Numbered from the stretch's first letter, positions 10,208 to 18,759 are shown. The stretch: DNA of 64,000 bases from Xylanimonas oleitrophica (GCF_003244315.1 NZ_QKWH01000002.1:186001-250000), one strand, 5' to 3'. The notes: a model not told the origin generated them from the sequence alone. Program-made: numbers and translations.

Positions 10208-10735
10208 TCACTCGTCGAACTGGGCGGCGACGGTGCGCAGCAGGGCGGCGAGCTGCGGGCGCTCCTCGGGGGAGAGCGCGTCGAGCACGCGCGCCTCGAC
10301 CTCGAGCAGGTCGGTGAGGGCGGCGTCGACGCGCTCGCGGCCGGCCGGGGTGAGCTGGACGAGCACGCCGCGGCGGTCGTCGGGGGAGCGGTGGCGCTCC
10401 ACGAGGCCGTGGCTCTCGAGCCGGTCGATCCGGTTGGTCATGGTGCCGCTGGTCACCAGGGTGGCCGTGACCAGGGCGCCGGGGGACATGCGGTACGGGT
10501 CTCCGGCGCGGCGCAGCGCGGAGAGCACGTCGAACTCCCAGGCCTCCAGGCCGTGACGGGCGAACGCCCCGCGGCGGGCGCGGTCGAGGTGCCGGGCGAG
10601 CCGGCTGACCCTGGAGAAGACGGCGAGCGGCTCGACGGCGAGGTCGGGACGCTCGCGCTGCCAGGCCTCGACGATGCGGTCCACCTCGTCGGGGCGGGAC
10701 GCGTCGTGCGCGTCGTGCGGTGCGGGAGCCTCCAT
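10208..10735 (-). CDS. MarR-family transcriptional regulator
   Basis: 175 residues. The winged helix lies at about 60-130, with the recognition-helix stretch TSGTMTNRIDRLESHGLVER followed by the wing R-S-P-D-D-R-R-G-V-L-V-Q-L-T, a very strong MarR signature. It lies upstream of an MFS transporter and is probably its local repressor. The ATG at 10735 has a pyrimidine stretch instead of a ribosome site and lies exactly 12 nt after TAGTCT on the same strand, so the message is probably leaderless. The palindrome at 10762-10780 just upstream is the likely operator. Confidence 0.9.
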   Translation of the reverse strand: MEAPAPHDAHDASRPDEVDRIVEAWQRERPDLAVEPLAVFSRVSRLARHLDRARRGAFARHGLEAWEFDVLSALRRAGDPYRMSPGALVTATLVTSGTMTNRIDRLESHGLVERHRSPDDRRGVLVQLTPAGRERVDAALTDLLEVEARVLDALSPEERPQLAALLRTVAAQFDE

Positions 10736-10761
10736 GGAGGGAGACTACAACCGATCTCTCG

Positions 10762-10780
10762 ACGTCAAGACTCTTGACGT
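10762..10780. promoter_or_regulatory. Candidate MarR operator ACGTCAAG-ACT-CTTGACGT
   Basis: A perfect 8-bp inverted repeat with a 3-bp spacer lies between the MarR and TetR genes. Its left arm, read on the - strand, supplies TTGACG, a good -35 element 15 nt before the TAGTCT -10 box (10747-10742) of marR. A bound repressor would therefore block the promoter. TCAAGA/TCTTGA-type palindromes are common among MarR operators. Binding itself is inferred. Confidence 0.6.
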
Positions 10781-10801
10781 GACGCGTGTGTCAGGTCGGG
10801 G

Positions 10802-11446
10802 TCACTCCCGCGGCCGGGGCTTGGTCAGCACCGGCTTCTTCTCCATGCCCTTGAGCCCGTTCCACGCGAGGTTGACCAGGTGCGCGGCCACCTCGGCCTT
10901 CCTGGGCGAGCGGGCGTCCAGCCAGTACTGGCCGGTGAGCGCGATCATCCCCACCAGCATCTGCGCGTACAGGGGTGCGACCCGCGGCTCCAGCCCGTTC
11001 TCCTTGAACTGGGCCACCAGGATGTGCTCCACCTGCGTGGCCACGTCGCCGATCAGGGAGGAGAACGTGCCCGTGGCCTGCGCCACGGGGGAGTCGCGCA
11101 CCAGGATGCGGAAACCGTCCTCGTGCGCCTCGATGTAGTCGAGCAGCGCCAGGGCGGTGCGCTCCACCATCACCTTCGGGTGCCCGCCCTCGGCGAGGGC
11201 CCCGGTCAGCGCACCGGTCAGGCCCTGCACCTCGCGGTCGACGACGACGGCGTAGACGCCCTCCTTGCCGCCGAAGTGCTCGTACACCACGGGCTTGGAC
11301 ACGGCCGCTCGCGCGGCGATCTCCTCGACGCTGGTGCCCTCGAAACCTCTCTCGGCGAACAGGCCGCGGCTGACGGTCAGCAGCTGTTCCCGTCGCTCGC
11401 TGGCGGTCATGCGAGAGCGGGGGGTACGTCGGTTGTCGGCGGCCAC
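10802..11446 (-). CDS. TetR/AcrR-family transcriptional regulator
   Basis: 214 residues. The TetR DNA-binding domain is near the N-terminus (about 15-65), with LFAERGFEGTSVEEIAARA and VSKPVVYEHFGGKEGVY, a full TetR signature. The C-terminal helical ligand domain is less conserved and its ligand is unknown. Three in-frame starts compete: ATG 11455, GTG 11446 and ATG 11410. GTG 11446 is chosen because AGGA lies 8 nt upstream and the resulting N-terminus (MAADNRRTPRSRM) resembles relatives. The upstream neighbour on the other strand is tRNA-Gln; no obvious target gene is adjacent. Confidence 0.85.
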   Translation of the reverse strand: MAADNRRTPRSRMTASERREQLLTVSRGLFAERGFEGTSVEEIAARAAVSKPVVYEHFGGKEGVYAVVVDREVQGLTGALTGALAEGGHPKVMVERTALALLDYIEAHEDGFRILVRDSPVAQATGTFSSLIGDVATQVEHILVAQFKENGLEPRVAPLYAQMLVGMIALTGQYWLDARSPRKAEVAAHLVNLAWNGLKGMEKKPVLTKPRPRE

Positions 11447-11589
11447 GGCCCTCATCCTGCCCGACTCGGGGCCGGAGCGGGGCGGCCCGGGGTGCCGCGG
11501 CTCACCGTCCCGGCACCGGAGCACCGTGCGGGACCTGGCAGACTGTCGGGGGACGTGGGACGGTGGCTCGCCACCGCAGGACGGCCCGT

Positions 11590-11661
11590 TCCGCCTTGGT
11601 GTAATCGGCAGCACAGGGGTTTTTGGTGCCCTTGGTCCAGGTTCGAGTCCTGGGGGCGGAG
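11590..11661 (+). tRNA. tRNA-Gln (anticodon TTG)
   Basis: The cloverleaf can be folded by eye. The acceptor arms are TCCGCCT (11590-11596) and GGGCGGA (11654-11660), with discriminator G at 11661. The D arm has GTG/CAC. The anticodon stem is closed by G-rich and C-rich arms around the loop TTTTGGT, giving anticodon TTG (reads CAA). The T arm is CCAGG/CCTGG around TTCGAGT. CCA is not encoded. Its position before glmU matches other Actinobacteria. Confidence 0.93.
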
Positions 11662-11714
11662 CTCGCGGCGTCCCACCCCGCGCAGACGCCAGAGCCGAGA
11701 AGAGAGGCACCCTC

Positions 11715-13241
11715 GTGTCGACCGAGACCTCGCCCGCCACGACGCCGCCCGCCGCCGTCGTCGTCCTCGCCGCAGGTCAGGGCACCCGCATGAAGTCCGC
11801 ACGCCCCAAGGTGCTGCACGCCGTGGGCGGGCGCACCCTGCTGGGGCACGCGATGGCGGCGGGCCGCGCGCTCGCGCCGCAGCACCTCGCCGTGGTGGTG
11901 CGCCACGGCCGCGACCTGGTCGCCGCCGAGGTGGAGCGGGTGGACCCGCAGGCCCTCGTGGTCGACCAGGACGACGTGCCGGGCACCGGCCGCGCCGCCC
12001 AGGTGGGGCTCGCGGCGCTCGACGCGCACGTGGGCGGCGAGCTGACCGGCGCCGTCGTCGTCACCGCCAGCGACGTGCCGCTGCTCGACGGCGCCACGCT
12101 CGGCCAGCTCGTGGCCGCCCACCACGCCGACGGCAACGCCGTCACCGTGCTGACCACCGTCGTGGAGGACGCCACCGGCTACGGCCGCATCGTCCGCGAG
12201 GACGGCACGGGCGACGTGCTGGCCATCGTGGAGCACAAGGACGCCACCGACGAGCAGCGCCAGGTCCGCGAGATCAACACCTCGATCTTCGTCTTCGACG
12301 CCGACGTGCTGCGCCGCGGGCTCGCCTCGGTCACGCAGGACAACGCCCAGGGCGAGATGTACCTGACCGACGTCGTCGCGTTCGCCCGTGCGGAGGGCCG
12401 CCCCGTGCGCGCCGTCATCACCGACGACCCCACCTCGGTCGAGGGCACCAACGACCGTCTCGCGCTGTCGGTGCTGGGCGCCGAGCTCAACCGCCGCACG
12501 CTCGAGCGGTGGATGCTCGAGGGCGTGACGGTGGTGGACCCGGGCAGCACCTGGGTCGACGTCGACGTGGAGCTCGCGCCCGACGTCACGCTGCTGCCGG
12601 GCACCCAGCTGCACGGCGCCACCAAGGTCGAGGGCGGTGCCACCATCGGCCCGGACACCACGCTCACCGACGTCGAGGTCGGCGCCGGGGCCACCGTGGT
12701 GCGGACCCACGGCTCGCTGTCCGTGATCGGTGCGGGCGCGAGCGTCGGGCCGTTCGCCTACCTGCGGCCCGGCACCGTGCTGGGCGACAAGGGCAAGATC
12801 GGCACGTTCGTCGAGACCAAGAACGCCGAGATCGGCGCCGGCTCCAAGGTGCCGCACCTGTCGTACATCGGGGACGCCACGATCGGCGAGGGCTCCAACA
12901 TCGGTGCCGCCACCGTGACGCTCAACTACGACGGCGTGAACAAGCACCGCACCACGATCGGCTCCCACGCGAAGGTGGGCGGCGACAACATGCTCGTGGC
13001 CCCGGTGACGGTGGGCGACGGCGCCTACACCGCCGCCGGGTCCGTGATCACCCGCGACGTGCCCGCCGGCGCCCTGGGCGTCAGCCGCGCCCAGCAGCGC
13101 AACGTCGAGGGCTGGGTCGAGCGCAAGCGCCCCGGCACGGCGGCCGCCGACGCCGCCGCGGCTGCGCGCCGGGCCGAGGGCCAGCACAATTCCACCACCA
13201 CCGATGACGGCGTCGCCCCGACCGAAGGAAGCAGCAACTGA
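11715..13241 (+). CDS. glmU: Bifunctional GlmU: glucosamine-1-phosphate acetyltransferase / GlcNAc-1-phosphate uridylyltransferase
   Basis: Makes UDP-GlcNAc for peptidoglycan and other glycans in two steps: acetylation of GlcN-1-P with acetyl-CoA, then uridylyl transfer from UTP. The 508-residue protein has the pyrophosphorylase signature LAAGQGTRMKS (18-28) with KVLH, then a left-handed beta-helix of hexapeptide repeats from about 275 (for example GATIGPDTTL and GAGASVGPFAYLRPG). The C-terminal tail beyond the helix is Ala-rich and extended, as in Actinobacteria. The GTG at 11715 follows an AGAGAGG ribosome site. It overlaps prs by one base (TGATG), so the two are coupled; UDP-GlcNAc supply also links it to the polysaccharide genes downstream. 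Confidence 0.96.
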   Translation: MSTETSPATTPPAAVVVLAAGQGTRMKSARPKVLHAVGGRTLLGHAMAAGRALAPQHLAVVVRHGRDLVAAEVERVDPQALVVDQDDVPGTGRAAQVGLAALDAHVGGELTGAVVVTASDVPLLDGATLGQLVAAHHADGNAVTVLTTVVEDATGYGRIVREDGTGDVLAIVEHKDATDEQRQVREINTSIFVFDADVLRRGLASVTQDNAQGEMYLTDVVAFARAEGRPVRAVITDDPTSVEGTNDRLALSVLGAELNRRTLERWMLEGVTVVDPGSTWVDVDVELAPDVTLLPGTQLHGATKVEGGATIGPDTTLTDVEVGAGATVVRTHGSLSVIGAGASVGPFAYLRPGTVLGDKGKIGTFVETKNAEIGAGSKVPHLSYIGDATIGEGSNIGAATVTLNYDGVNKHRTTIGSHAKVGGDNMLVAPVTVGDGAYTAAGSVITRDVPAGALGVSRAQQRNVEGWVERKRPGTAAADAAAAARRAEGQHNSTTTDDGVAPTEGSSN

Positions 13242-14224
13242 TGAACAACTCGATCCACGGCGCCGGTGACCGGGAGCTCGTCCTCGCGGCGGGCCGCGCG
13301 CACCCGGAGCTGGCGGAGGCGGTGGCCAAGGAGCTGGGCATCGCGCTGCTGCCGGTCTCCGCCTACGACTTCGCCAACAGCGAGACGTACGTGCGGTTCG
13401 GGGAGTCGGTGCGCGGCACCGACATCTTCCTGCTGCAGCCGCACACCGCGCCGGTCAACCAGTGGCTCATGGAGCAGCTGCTCATGGTCGACGCCGCCAA
13501 GCGCGCCTCGGCCCGCACCATCACGGCGGTCACGCCGTTCTACGCCTACGCCCGCCAGGACAAGAAGAGCCGCGGCCGCGAGCCCATCTCGGCCCGCCTG
13601 GTGGCAGACCTGCTGCGCACCGCGGGTGCGGACCGCATCATGAGCGTCGACCTGCACACCCCGCAGATCCAGGGCTTCTTCGACGGCCCGGTCGACCACC
13701 TGTGGGCCATGCCGGTGCTGACGGACTACGTGCGCACCCGCGTCGACACCTCGAACGTCACGGTCGTCTCGCCCGACGCCGGCCGCATCCGTGTCGCCGA
13801 GCAGTGGGCCGCGAAGCTGGGCGGCGGCCCGCTCGCCTTCGTGCACAAGACGCGCGACGTGACGCGCCCCAACACGTCCCACGCCAACCGCGTGGTCGGT
13901 GACGTCGAGGGCAAGGAGTGCGTGCTGGTCGACGACCTGATCGACACCGGCGGCACCATCGCCGAGGCCGTCAAGGTGGTGCTCGACGCGGGCGCCAAGT
14001 CGGTCATCGTGGCCGCCACCCACGGTGTGCTCTCGGACCCCGCCGCCCAGCGCCTGTCGGAGTGCGGCGCTCTCGAGGTGGTCGTCACCGACACGCTGCC
14101 GATCGAGCCCGCCAAGCGGTTCGGTTCCCTGACGGTGCTGTCGATCGCGCCGCTCATCGCCCGTGCGATCCGCGAGGTGTTCGACGACGGCTCGGTCACG
14201 AGCCTCTTCGACGGCAACAGCTGA
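13241..14224 (+). CDS. prs: Ribose-phosphate pyrophosphokinase (PRPP synthetase)
   Basis: Transfers pyrophosphate from ATP to ribose-5-phosphate, giving PRPP for nucleotide, His and Trp synthesis. In Actinobacteria PRPP also feeds decaprenyl-phospho-ribose or arabinose routes. The 327 residues are the usual length. Visible motifs are the flexible-loop YARQDKKSRGREPI, the metal-binding VDLHTPQIQGFF and the PRPP loop VLVDDLIDTGGT at about 228-239. The ATG at 13241 shares its A with the glmU stop. A strong terminator follows 37 bp after the stop. Confidence 0.96.
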   Translation: MNNSIHGAGDRELVLAAGRAHPELAEAVAKELGIALLPVSAYDFANSETYVRFGESVRGTDIFLLQPHTAPVNQWLMEQLLMVDAAKRASARTITAVTPFYAYARQDKKSRGREPISARLVADLLRTAGADRIMSVDLHTPQIQGFFDGPVDHLWAMPVLTDYVRTRVDTSNVTVVSPDAGRIRVAEQWAAKLGGGPLAFVHKTRDVTRPNTSHANRVVGDVEGKECVLVDDLIDTGGTIAEAVKVVLDAGAKSVIVAATHGVLSDPAAQRLSECGALEVVVTDTLPIEPAKRFGSLTVLSIAPLIARAIREVFDDGSVTSLFDGNS

Positions 14225-14260
14225 GCCCGCGGCGCCGCCCTGGCGCCCCGCCCCCTGGTG

Positions 14261-14297
14261 CGAGAGACGCCCGGCCCTCGTGGCCGGGCGTCTCTCG
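14261..14297. terminator. Intrinsic-type terminator after prs
   Basis: A perfect 16-bp stem (left arm 14261-14276, right arm 14282-14297) with the 5-nt loop CTCGT. There is no T-run after it, typical of high-GC actinobacteria. It separates the glmU-prs operon from the polysaccharide genes that follow. Confidence 0.8.
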
Positions 14298-14305
14298 TGC
14301 TGCCC

Positions 14306-14346
14306 GGGTGAGCGAAGGTGAAACCGGCGGCGGCCGGGGGTGAAAC
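14306..14346. promoter_or_regulatory. GGGTGAA element cluster upstream of the fused glycosyltransferase (site A)
   Basis: Three copies of GGTGA(AA) occur: GGGTGAGC at 14306-14313, GGTGAAAC at 14317-14324 and GGTGAAAC at 14339-14346. The last two are identical octamers spaced exactly 22 bp. GAGCAT at 14386, 12 nt before the ATG, may be the -10 box. The same element precedes other polysaccharide genes in this window. Confidence 0.5.
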
Positions 14347-14397
14347 GTGCGCCCGCCCCCTTGTGGCCGCACGGGCGCGGACGGCGAGCATGGCCGG

Positions 14398-16434
14398 ATG
14401 GCACGGCTTCTCGCGGGGCACGTCCTGATCGCGCACCCGTCGACCGAGCTCTACGGCAGCGACCTGCAGACGGTCGAGACCGTGCGCGCCTGCGTGGAGG
14501 CAGGGGCACGGGTGACCGTCGTGCTGCCTGGCCCGGGGCCGCTCGTCGCCCGGCTGGAGGAGGCCGGCGCACGCGTGGTGGTGGTGCCGTTCCCGGTGGT
14601 CCGCAAGGCAGCGCTGCGCCCGGCGGGCCTGGTGCGGCTCGCGCTCGGGGCGGCTCGTGCGCTGCCCCGGGCGGTGGGCGTCGTGCGTCGCGCGGGTGCC
14701 GACGTCGTCCTGGTGAGTACGCTCACCGTGCCCTGGTGGGTGCTGGCCGGGCGCCTGGCGAGGGTCCGCGTCGTCGTGCACGTGCACGAGGCCGAGGCGG
14801 ACGCCCCGCGCCCGGTGCGGGCTGCGCTGGCCGCGCCGCTGCTGCTCTCCTCGGCCGTGGTGGCGAACTCCCGGGCCGCGCGCGACGTGCTCGTCGGTGC
14901 CGTCGGGCGGCTGGCCCGCACCACCCGGGTGGTGCACAACGGCGTGCCCGGCCCTGCCCGGGCGCCGGAGCCGCGCCCGCGCTCCGCGGGCGACCCGGCG
15001 CACCTCGTGCTCGTGGGCCGCCTGTCCCCGCGCAAGGGCACCGACGTCGCGCTCGAGGCGCTCGCCCTCCTGCGCCGCGACGGTCGCGAGGTCACCCTCA
15101 CGCTGGCCGGCACCTGCTTCGCGGGCTACGAGTGGTTCGAGCGGCGGCTGCGCGACAGGGCCGGCGAGCCTGACCTCGTGGGGGCCGTCACGTTCGCGGG
15201 GTACGCCGACGCGTGGGAGCAGCTCGCCGCCGCCGACGTCGCCCTGGTGCCCTCAAGGGTCGAGCCGTTCGGCAACGTGGCCGTCGAGGCGATGCTGGCC
15301 CGCAGGCCGGTCGTCGCGTCGCGGACTCAGGGCCTGGCCGAGATCGTGCGCGACGGCGTCACAGGCCTCCTGGTGCCGCCCGGCGACCCGCGGGCGCTGG
15401 CTCGCGCCGTCGCCCGCCTGCTCGACGCTCCGGACCAGGCCCGTGCTCTGGCGCGGGCGGCGCACCGCGAGGCGCGGGAGCGGTTCTCCGTGACCCGGTA
15501 CCGCGAGCAGGTGCGGGCCGTGCTCGCGCCCGCAGCGGCGCCGTCGGTCGCCCGCAGCCTGGCCAAGCTGCTCCTCACCGACCTGCCGGGGGCGGGGCGG
15601 CTGCTGCGGGCCCTGGCCCGGAGCGCCGCCCTCGCGGCCCGCAACCGGTGGAGCTCGGCACCGCTCACCGGCGACGCCCCCGTCGACCTGTGCGTCACCA
15701 CGTACGGCCGGCGCGCCGCGACGGTGCACCTCGCGCTGGAGTCGGTGGCGGCCGGGACGGTACGGCCCCGGCGCGCGATCCTCTGGGTCGACGAGGAGCG
15801 CCTGGTCACCGCCCCGCCCGCCCCGCTGCGCCGCCTGCGCGCGCGCGGCCTGGAGATCCGCCGCTGCGAGGACCTGGGGCCGCACAAGAAGCAGTTCCCG
15901 TACGTGACGGCGGGTGGGCCGGGCCCGTTCGTCACGGCCGACGACGACGTGCTCTACCCGCGCGGGTGGCTGGCCGGGCTCCTGGCCGCGCACCGGCGGC
16001 TGCCCGGCTGCGTCGTGGCCCACCGGGCGCACCGGGTCACCACCGTGGCCGGCACGATCGGGCCGTACGCGGGGTGGGTGGCCGAGACCGCCACGGAGCC
16101 GTCGGCGGCGACGCTCCCCACCGGGGTGTCCGGGGTGCTGTACCCGCCCGCGATGGTGGCAGCGCTGCGCGAGGCGGGCCGGGCCTTCCTGGCCGTGGCC
16201 CCGCGGTGCGACGACGTGTGGGTGCACGCCGTCGCCGTCCGCGCCGGCGTCGGGGTGGCCCAGGTGTCCGCCACGCCCCGCGACTACCTGCTCGTGCCCG
16301 GCACCCAGGCCGGCGCTCTGTTCCAGGAGAACGGGTCGGGCGGCGGCAACGACCAGGCGGCGGCCGCGGCATACGTCGGCGAGGTCCGCCGTGCCGTCCT
16401 GCGCGACGCCGCCCCGGCCGGGTCGGTGGCGTGA
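14398..16434 (+). CDS. Fused two-domain glycosyltransferase (GT4 + second GT-like domain)
   Basis: 678 residues. Residues 1 to about 385 form a GT-B fold GT4 enzyme: an N-terminal H-P-S-T-E-L-Y-G-S-D substrate loop, LVLVGRLSPRKGTD in the linker and the nucleotide-binding E-P-F-G-N-V-A-V-E-A (about 288-297). From about 430 a second domain begins with V-D-L-C-V-T-T-Y-G and has T-A-D-D-D-V-L-Y-P (about 513-521), the DXD metal site of a GT-A fold. Two transferases joined in one chain suggest sequential addition of two sugars. The ATG at 14398 lies 12 nt after GAGCAT; another ATG at 14390 is out of frame. It overlaps the flippase gene by 4 bp (GTGA). Confidence 0.8.
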   Translation: MARLLAGHVLIAHPSTELYGSDLQTVETVRACVEAGARVTVVLPGPGPLVARLEEAGARVVVVPFPVVRKAALRPAGLVRLALGAARALPRAVGVVRRAGADVVLVSTLTVPWWVLAGRLARVRVVVHVHEAEADAPRPVRAALAAPLLLSSAVVANSRAARDVLVGAVGRLARTTRVVHNGVPGPARAPEPRPRSAGDPAHLVLVGRLSPRKGTDVALEALALLRRDGREVTLTLAGTCFAGYEWFERRLRDRAGEPDLVGAVTFAGYADAWEQLAAADVALVPSRVEPFGNVAVEAMLARRPVVASRTQGLAEIVRDGVTGLLVPPGDPRALARAVARLLDAPDQARALARAAHREARERFSVTRYREQVRAVLAPAAAPSVARSLAKLLLTDLPGAGRLLRALARSAALAARNRWSSAPLTGDAPVDLCVTTYGRRAATVHLALESVAAGTVRPRRAILWVDEERLVTAPPAPLRRLRARGLEIRRCEDLGPHKKQFPYVTAGGPGPFVTADDDVLYPRGWLAGLLAAHRRLPGCVVAHRAHRVTTVAGTIGPYAGWVAETATEPSAATLPTGVSGVLYPPAMVAALREAGRAFLAVAPRCDDVWVHAVAVRAGVGVAQVSATPRDYLLVPGTQAGALFQENGSGGGNDQAAAAAYVGEVRRAVLRDAAPAGSVA

Positions 16435-17768
16435 CCGCGGGCCCCGCCGCCCCGCCGGCCGCCCGCACCGGGCTCTCGGGCGCCATCGCCACGCTGGCGG
16501 CGGGCAACCTCTTCCCGGCGCTGGTCTCCGTCGCCACCGGGCCCGTGCTCGCCCAGGCCCTCGACCTGGAGGGGCGGGGGCAGGTGGCCGCGGCCATGGC
16601 CCCGTTCACCCTCGTCACGTCGATCCTCACGTTCGGCGTGCCCGAGGCGGCCACCTACGCCGTGGCCCGCGCGCCCGGTCTGGCCCGCACGGTGCTGCGG
16701 CGCAGCTCGTGGCTCATGGCGGGCGCGGGCCTCCTCGCGGTCGCCGTCGTGTGGCTCCTCTCGCCGTTCCTCAGCGGCGGGCAGGACGCGATCCGCAGCC
16801 TCATGCTGCTCGCCTCCTGCGCGCTGGTGCCCCAGCTCGTCGTCGGGAGCCTGCGCGGTGCCGCCGCGGGGCTGGGCCGGTGGCGGGCGCTCGCCGCGGA
16901 GAAGGTGCTCAGCTCCGTCACCAAGCTCGTGGTGCTGGTACCGCTGTGGCTGACCGGCCACCTGACGCCGCTGACGGCCACGGTGGTGCTCGCGGGCCTG
17001 CCCCTGCTCGGCGCGGTGCCCTACCTCCTGGTGCTGCGCGGGACGGGCCCGGTGGTGGCGTCCCCGCCGGCGCAGGTGCGGGCCGCGGGGCTGCTGCGGT
17101 TCGGGCTGCGCGTGTGGGCGGGGTCGCTGGCCGGGGTGCTGCTCATGCGGCTCGACCAGTCGCTCGTCACGCCGTTGTCCGACGCCGACCAGGCGGGCCT
17201 GTACGCCGTGGCCGTCGCCGTCGGGGAGCTTCCTCTCCTGCTCAGCGCGGCCGTGCGGGACGTCACCTTCGTCAGCGAGGCCGCCGGGTCCGACGACGCC
17301 CGCCTGGCCCGCACGTCCCGGGTCGCCACCCTCGTGTGCGGCGCTGTCGCCCTGGGAGTCGGGCTCACGATGGGGTGGTGGCTGCCCCTGCTGTTCGGTG
17401 CCGCGTTCGCGCCCGCGGTGCCCGTGACCGCCGTCGTCCTGGCGGCCGTGGTGCTCGGCATCCCGGGCTCGGTGGCCGGCAGCGCGCTCGGGGGCAGGGG
17501 CCGGCCCGGCCTGCGGTCCGTCTCGCTCGCCGTGGCCTGCGCGGTCAACCTGGTGGTGCTGCTCCTGCTCGTCCCGTCGACCGGCGCCCTCGGCGCGGCC
17601 TGGGCCACGCTCGTGGGCAACGCCGTGGCGGCGGGCATGAACCTCGTCTTCGCCCGTGCGGTGCTCGGCACGGCCGTGCTGCCGTTCCTCGGTCTGCGCC
17701 GCGGGGACGTCGGCGTCCTGGTCGCGGCCGGGCGCCGCATGCTGGGTGGCGCCCGACGGCGTCGCTGA
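16431..17768 (+). CDS. Wzx-like polysaccharide flippase (MOP superfamily)
   Basis: 445 residues, almost entirely hydrophobic, with about 12-14 membrane segments, the usual Wzx/RfbX length. Only short cytoplasmic loops with Arg/Lys are present, for example R-R-S-S and the R-G-R-P-G-L-R-S-V loop. The family flips undecaprenyl-diphosphate-linked oligosaccharide units across the membrane. It is coupled to the fused glycosyltransferase (start GTG 16431 inside that stop codon). The assigned function rests on hydrophobic pattern and context; a related MATE/MurJ-type exporter cannot be excluded, but the polysaccharide neighbours favour Wzx. Confidence 0.78.
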   Translation: MTAGPAAPPAARTGLSGAIATLAAGNLFPALVSVATGPVLAQALDLEGRGQVAAAMAPFTLVTSILTFGVPEAATYAVARAPGLARTVLRRSSWLMAGAGLLAVAVVWLLSPFLSGGQDAIRSLMLLASCALVPQLVVGSLRGAAAGLGRWRALAAEKVLSSVTKLVVLVPLWLTGHLTPLTATVVLAGLPLLGAVPYLLVLRGTGPVVASPPAQVRAAGLLRFGLRVWAGSLAGVLLMRLDQSLVTPLSDADQAGLYAVAVAVGELPLLLSAAVRDVTFVSEAAGSDDARLARTSRVATLVCGAVALGVGLTMGWWLPLLFGAAFAPAVPVTAVVLAAVVLGIPGSVAGSALGGRGRPGLRSVSLAVACAVNLVVLLLLVPSTGALGAAWATLVGNAVAAGMNLVFARAVLGTAVLPFLGLRRGDVGVLVAAGRRMLGGARRRR

Positions 17769-17775
17769 GCGCCGC

Positions 17776-17807
17776 GTTTTCGTCCTCCCGCCCGGGCCGG
17801 GTACAGT
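17776..17807 (+). promoter_or_regulatory. Candidate stress-sigma promoter of rplY/ctc (GTTT...GGGTAC)
   Basis: GTTT at 17776-17779 and GGGTAC at 17799-17804 resemble the actinobacterial SigB/SigF consensus, with a 19-nt spacer that is 2-3 nt longer than usual. TACAGT at 17802-17807 would also do as a vegetative -10. Either gives an mRNA leader of about 210 nt before the rplY ATG. The leader holds a 7-bp hairpin at 17980-17998 (CCGCTGG/CCAGCGG, loop TGATG). L25/Ctc is a general stress protein in other Gram-positives. Confidence 0.4.
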
Positions 17808-18027
17808 ATTCCGGTTGCCTCGGCGAGGGACGTCTGGCGGGCGCGCGGAACACGCGACGACCGTAGGGCTCCGTGATCGACTGGGCGGTCCGGCACGGTG
17901 CATCGCACCGCAGCCGCCGCGCCCACGCGCGCGTCCGTCATGTGTCCCGCGCCGACGCAGCCGCCCTCTCGTAGACCTTCCGCTGGTGATGCCAGCGGCA
18001 CCATCAGCGATTCTCAGGAGTATCCCC

Positions 18028-18630
18028 ATGGCTGACACCAAGCTCGTCGCCGAGGCCCGCACCGAGTTCGGCAAGGGTGCGGCCCGCCGCATCCGCCGTG
18101 AGCACAAGATCCCCGCGGTCCTCTACGGTCACGGCACGGACCCGGTCCACGTGACCCTCCCGGGCCACGAGTCGATGCTCGCGCTGCGCCAGGCCAACGC
18201 GCTCTTCACCATCGAGCTCGACGGCAAGGAGCAGCTCGCGGTCGCCAAGGACGTCCAGCGCGACCCGGTCCGCAACATCATCGAGCACATCGACCTGCTC
18301 ATCGTGAACAAGGGCGAGAAGATCGCCGTCGACGTCAACGTCGTCGTCACCGGTGAGTCGGCCCCCGGCACCATCCACGTCGTCGAGGCGCAGACCCTCT
18401 CGCTCGAGGCGGAGGCCACGCACCTGCCCGAGTCGATCGAGGTCTCGATCGAGGGCCTCGAGGCCGGTGCGGTCGTCACCGCCGCCGACGTGAAGCTGCC
18501 GTCCGGCTCCGTCCTGCTGACCGACGCCGAGCACGTCGTCGTCACGGTCACCGAGCCCCGCGGGACCGAGGACGAGTCCGCCGAGGGCGAGGCCGCCGAG
18601 GGTGCTGAGGCGCCCGCCGAGGGCGAGTGA
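18028..18630 (+). CDS. rplY: 50S ribosomal protein L25 / general stress protein Ctc
   Basis: Binds 5S rRNA in the 50S subunit. The 200-residue form has the N-terminal L25 domain (1 to about 90, with GKGAARRIRREHKIPAVLYG at about 12-31) and the C-terminal TL5/Ctc beta domain (about 95-180), followed by an acidic Glu/Ala-rich tail typical of Actinobacteria. The ATG at 18028 has a CAGGAG ribosome site. A 259-bp upstream region suggests its own regulated promoter. It lies next to pth, as in Mycobacterium. Confidence 0.95.
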   Translation: MADTKLVAEARTEFGKGAARRIRREHKIPAVLYGHGTDPVHVTLPGHESMLALRQANALFTIELDGKEQLAVAKDVQRDPVRNIIEHIDLLIVNKGEKIAVDVNVVVTGESAPGTIHVVEAQTLSLEAEATHLPESIEVSIEGLEAGAVVTAADVKLPSGSVLLTDAEHVVVTVTEPRGTEDESAEGEAAEGAEAPAEGE

Positions 18631-18646
18631 CCCTCACCTGATCCAG

Positions 18647-18688
18647 CGCCGAGGCGCCCGGTACCCTCGTGGGCCGGGCGCCTCGGCG
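18647..18688. terminator. Terminator hairpin after rplY
   Basis: Perfect 15-bp arms at 18647-18661 and 18674-18688 with a 12-nt loop, 16 bp after the rplY stop. There is no T-tract. pth starts 72 bp further on and would need read-through or its own promoter. Confidence 0.7.
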
Positions 18689-18759
18689 TCTCCCCGGCCG
18701 GATGCGCCGGGCCGGGCGCGCCCGCTCGCGCCTGCCCCGGCACGTGAAGGAGTGCGCAG

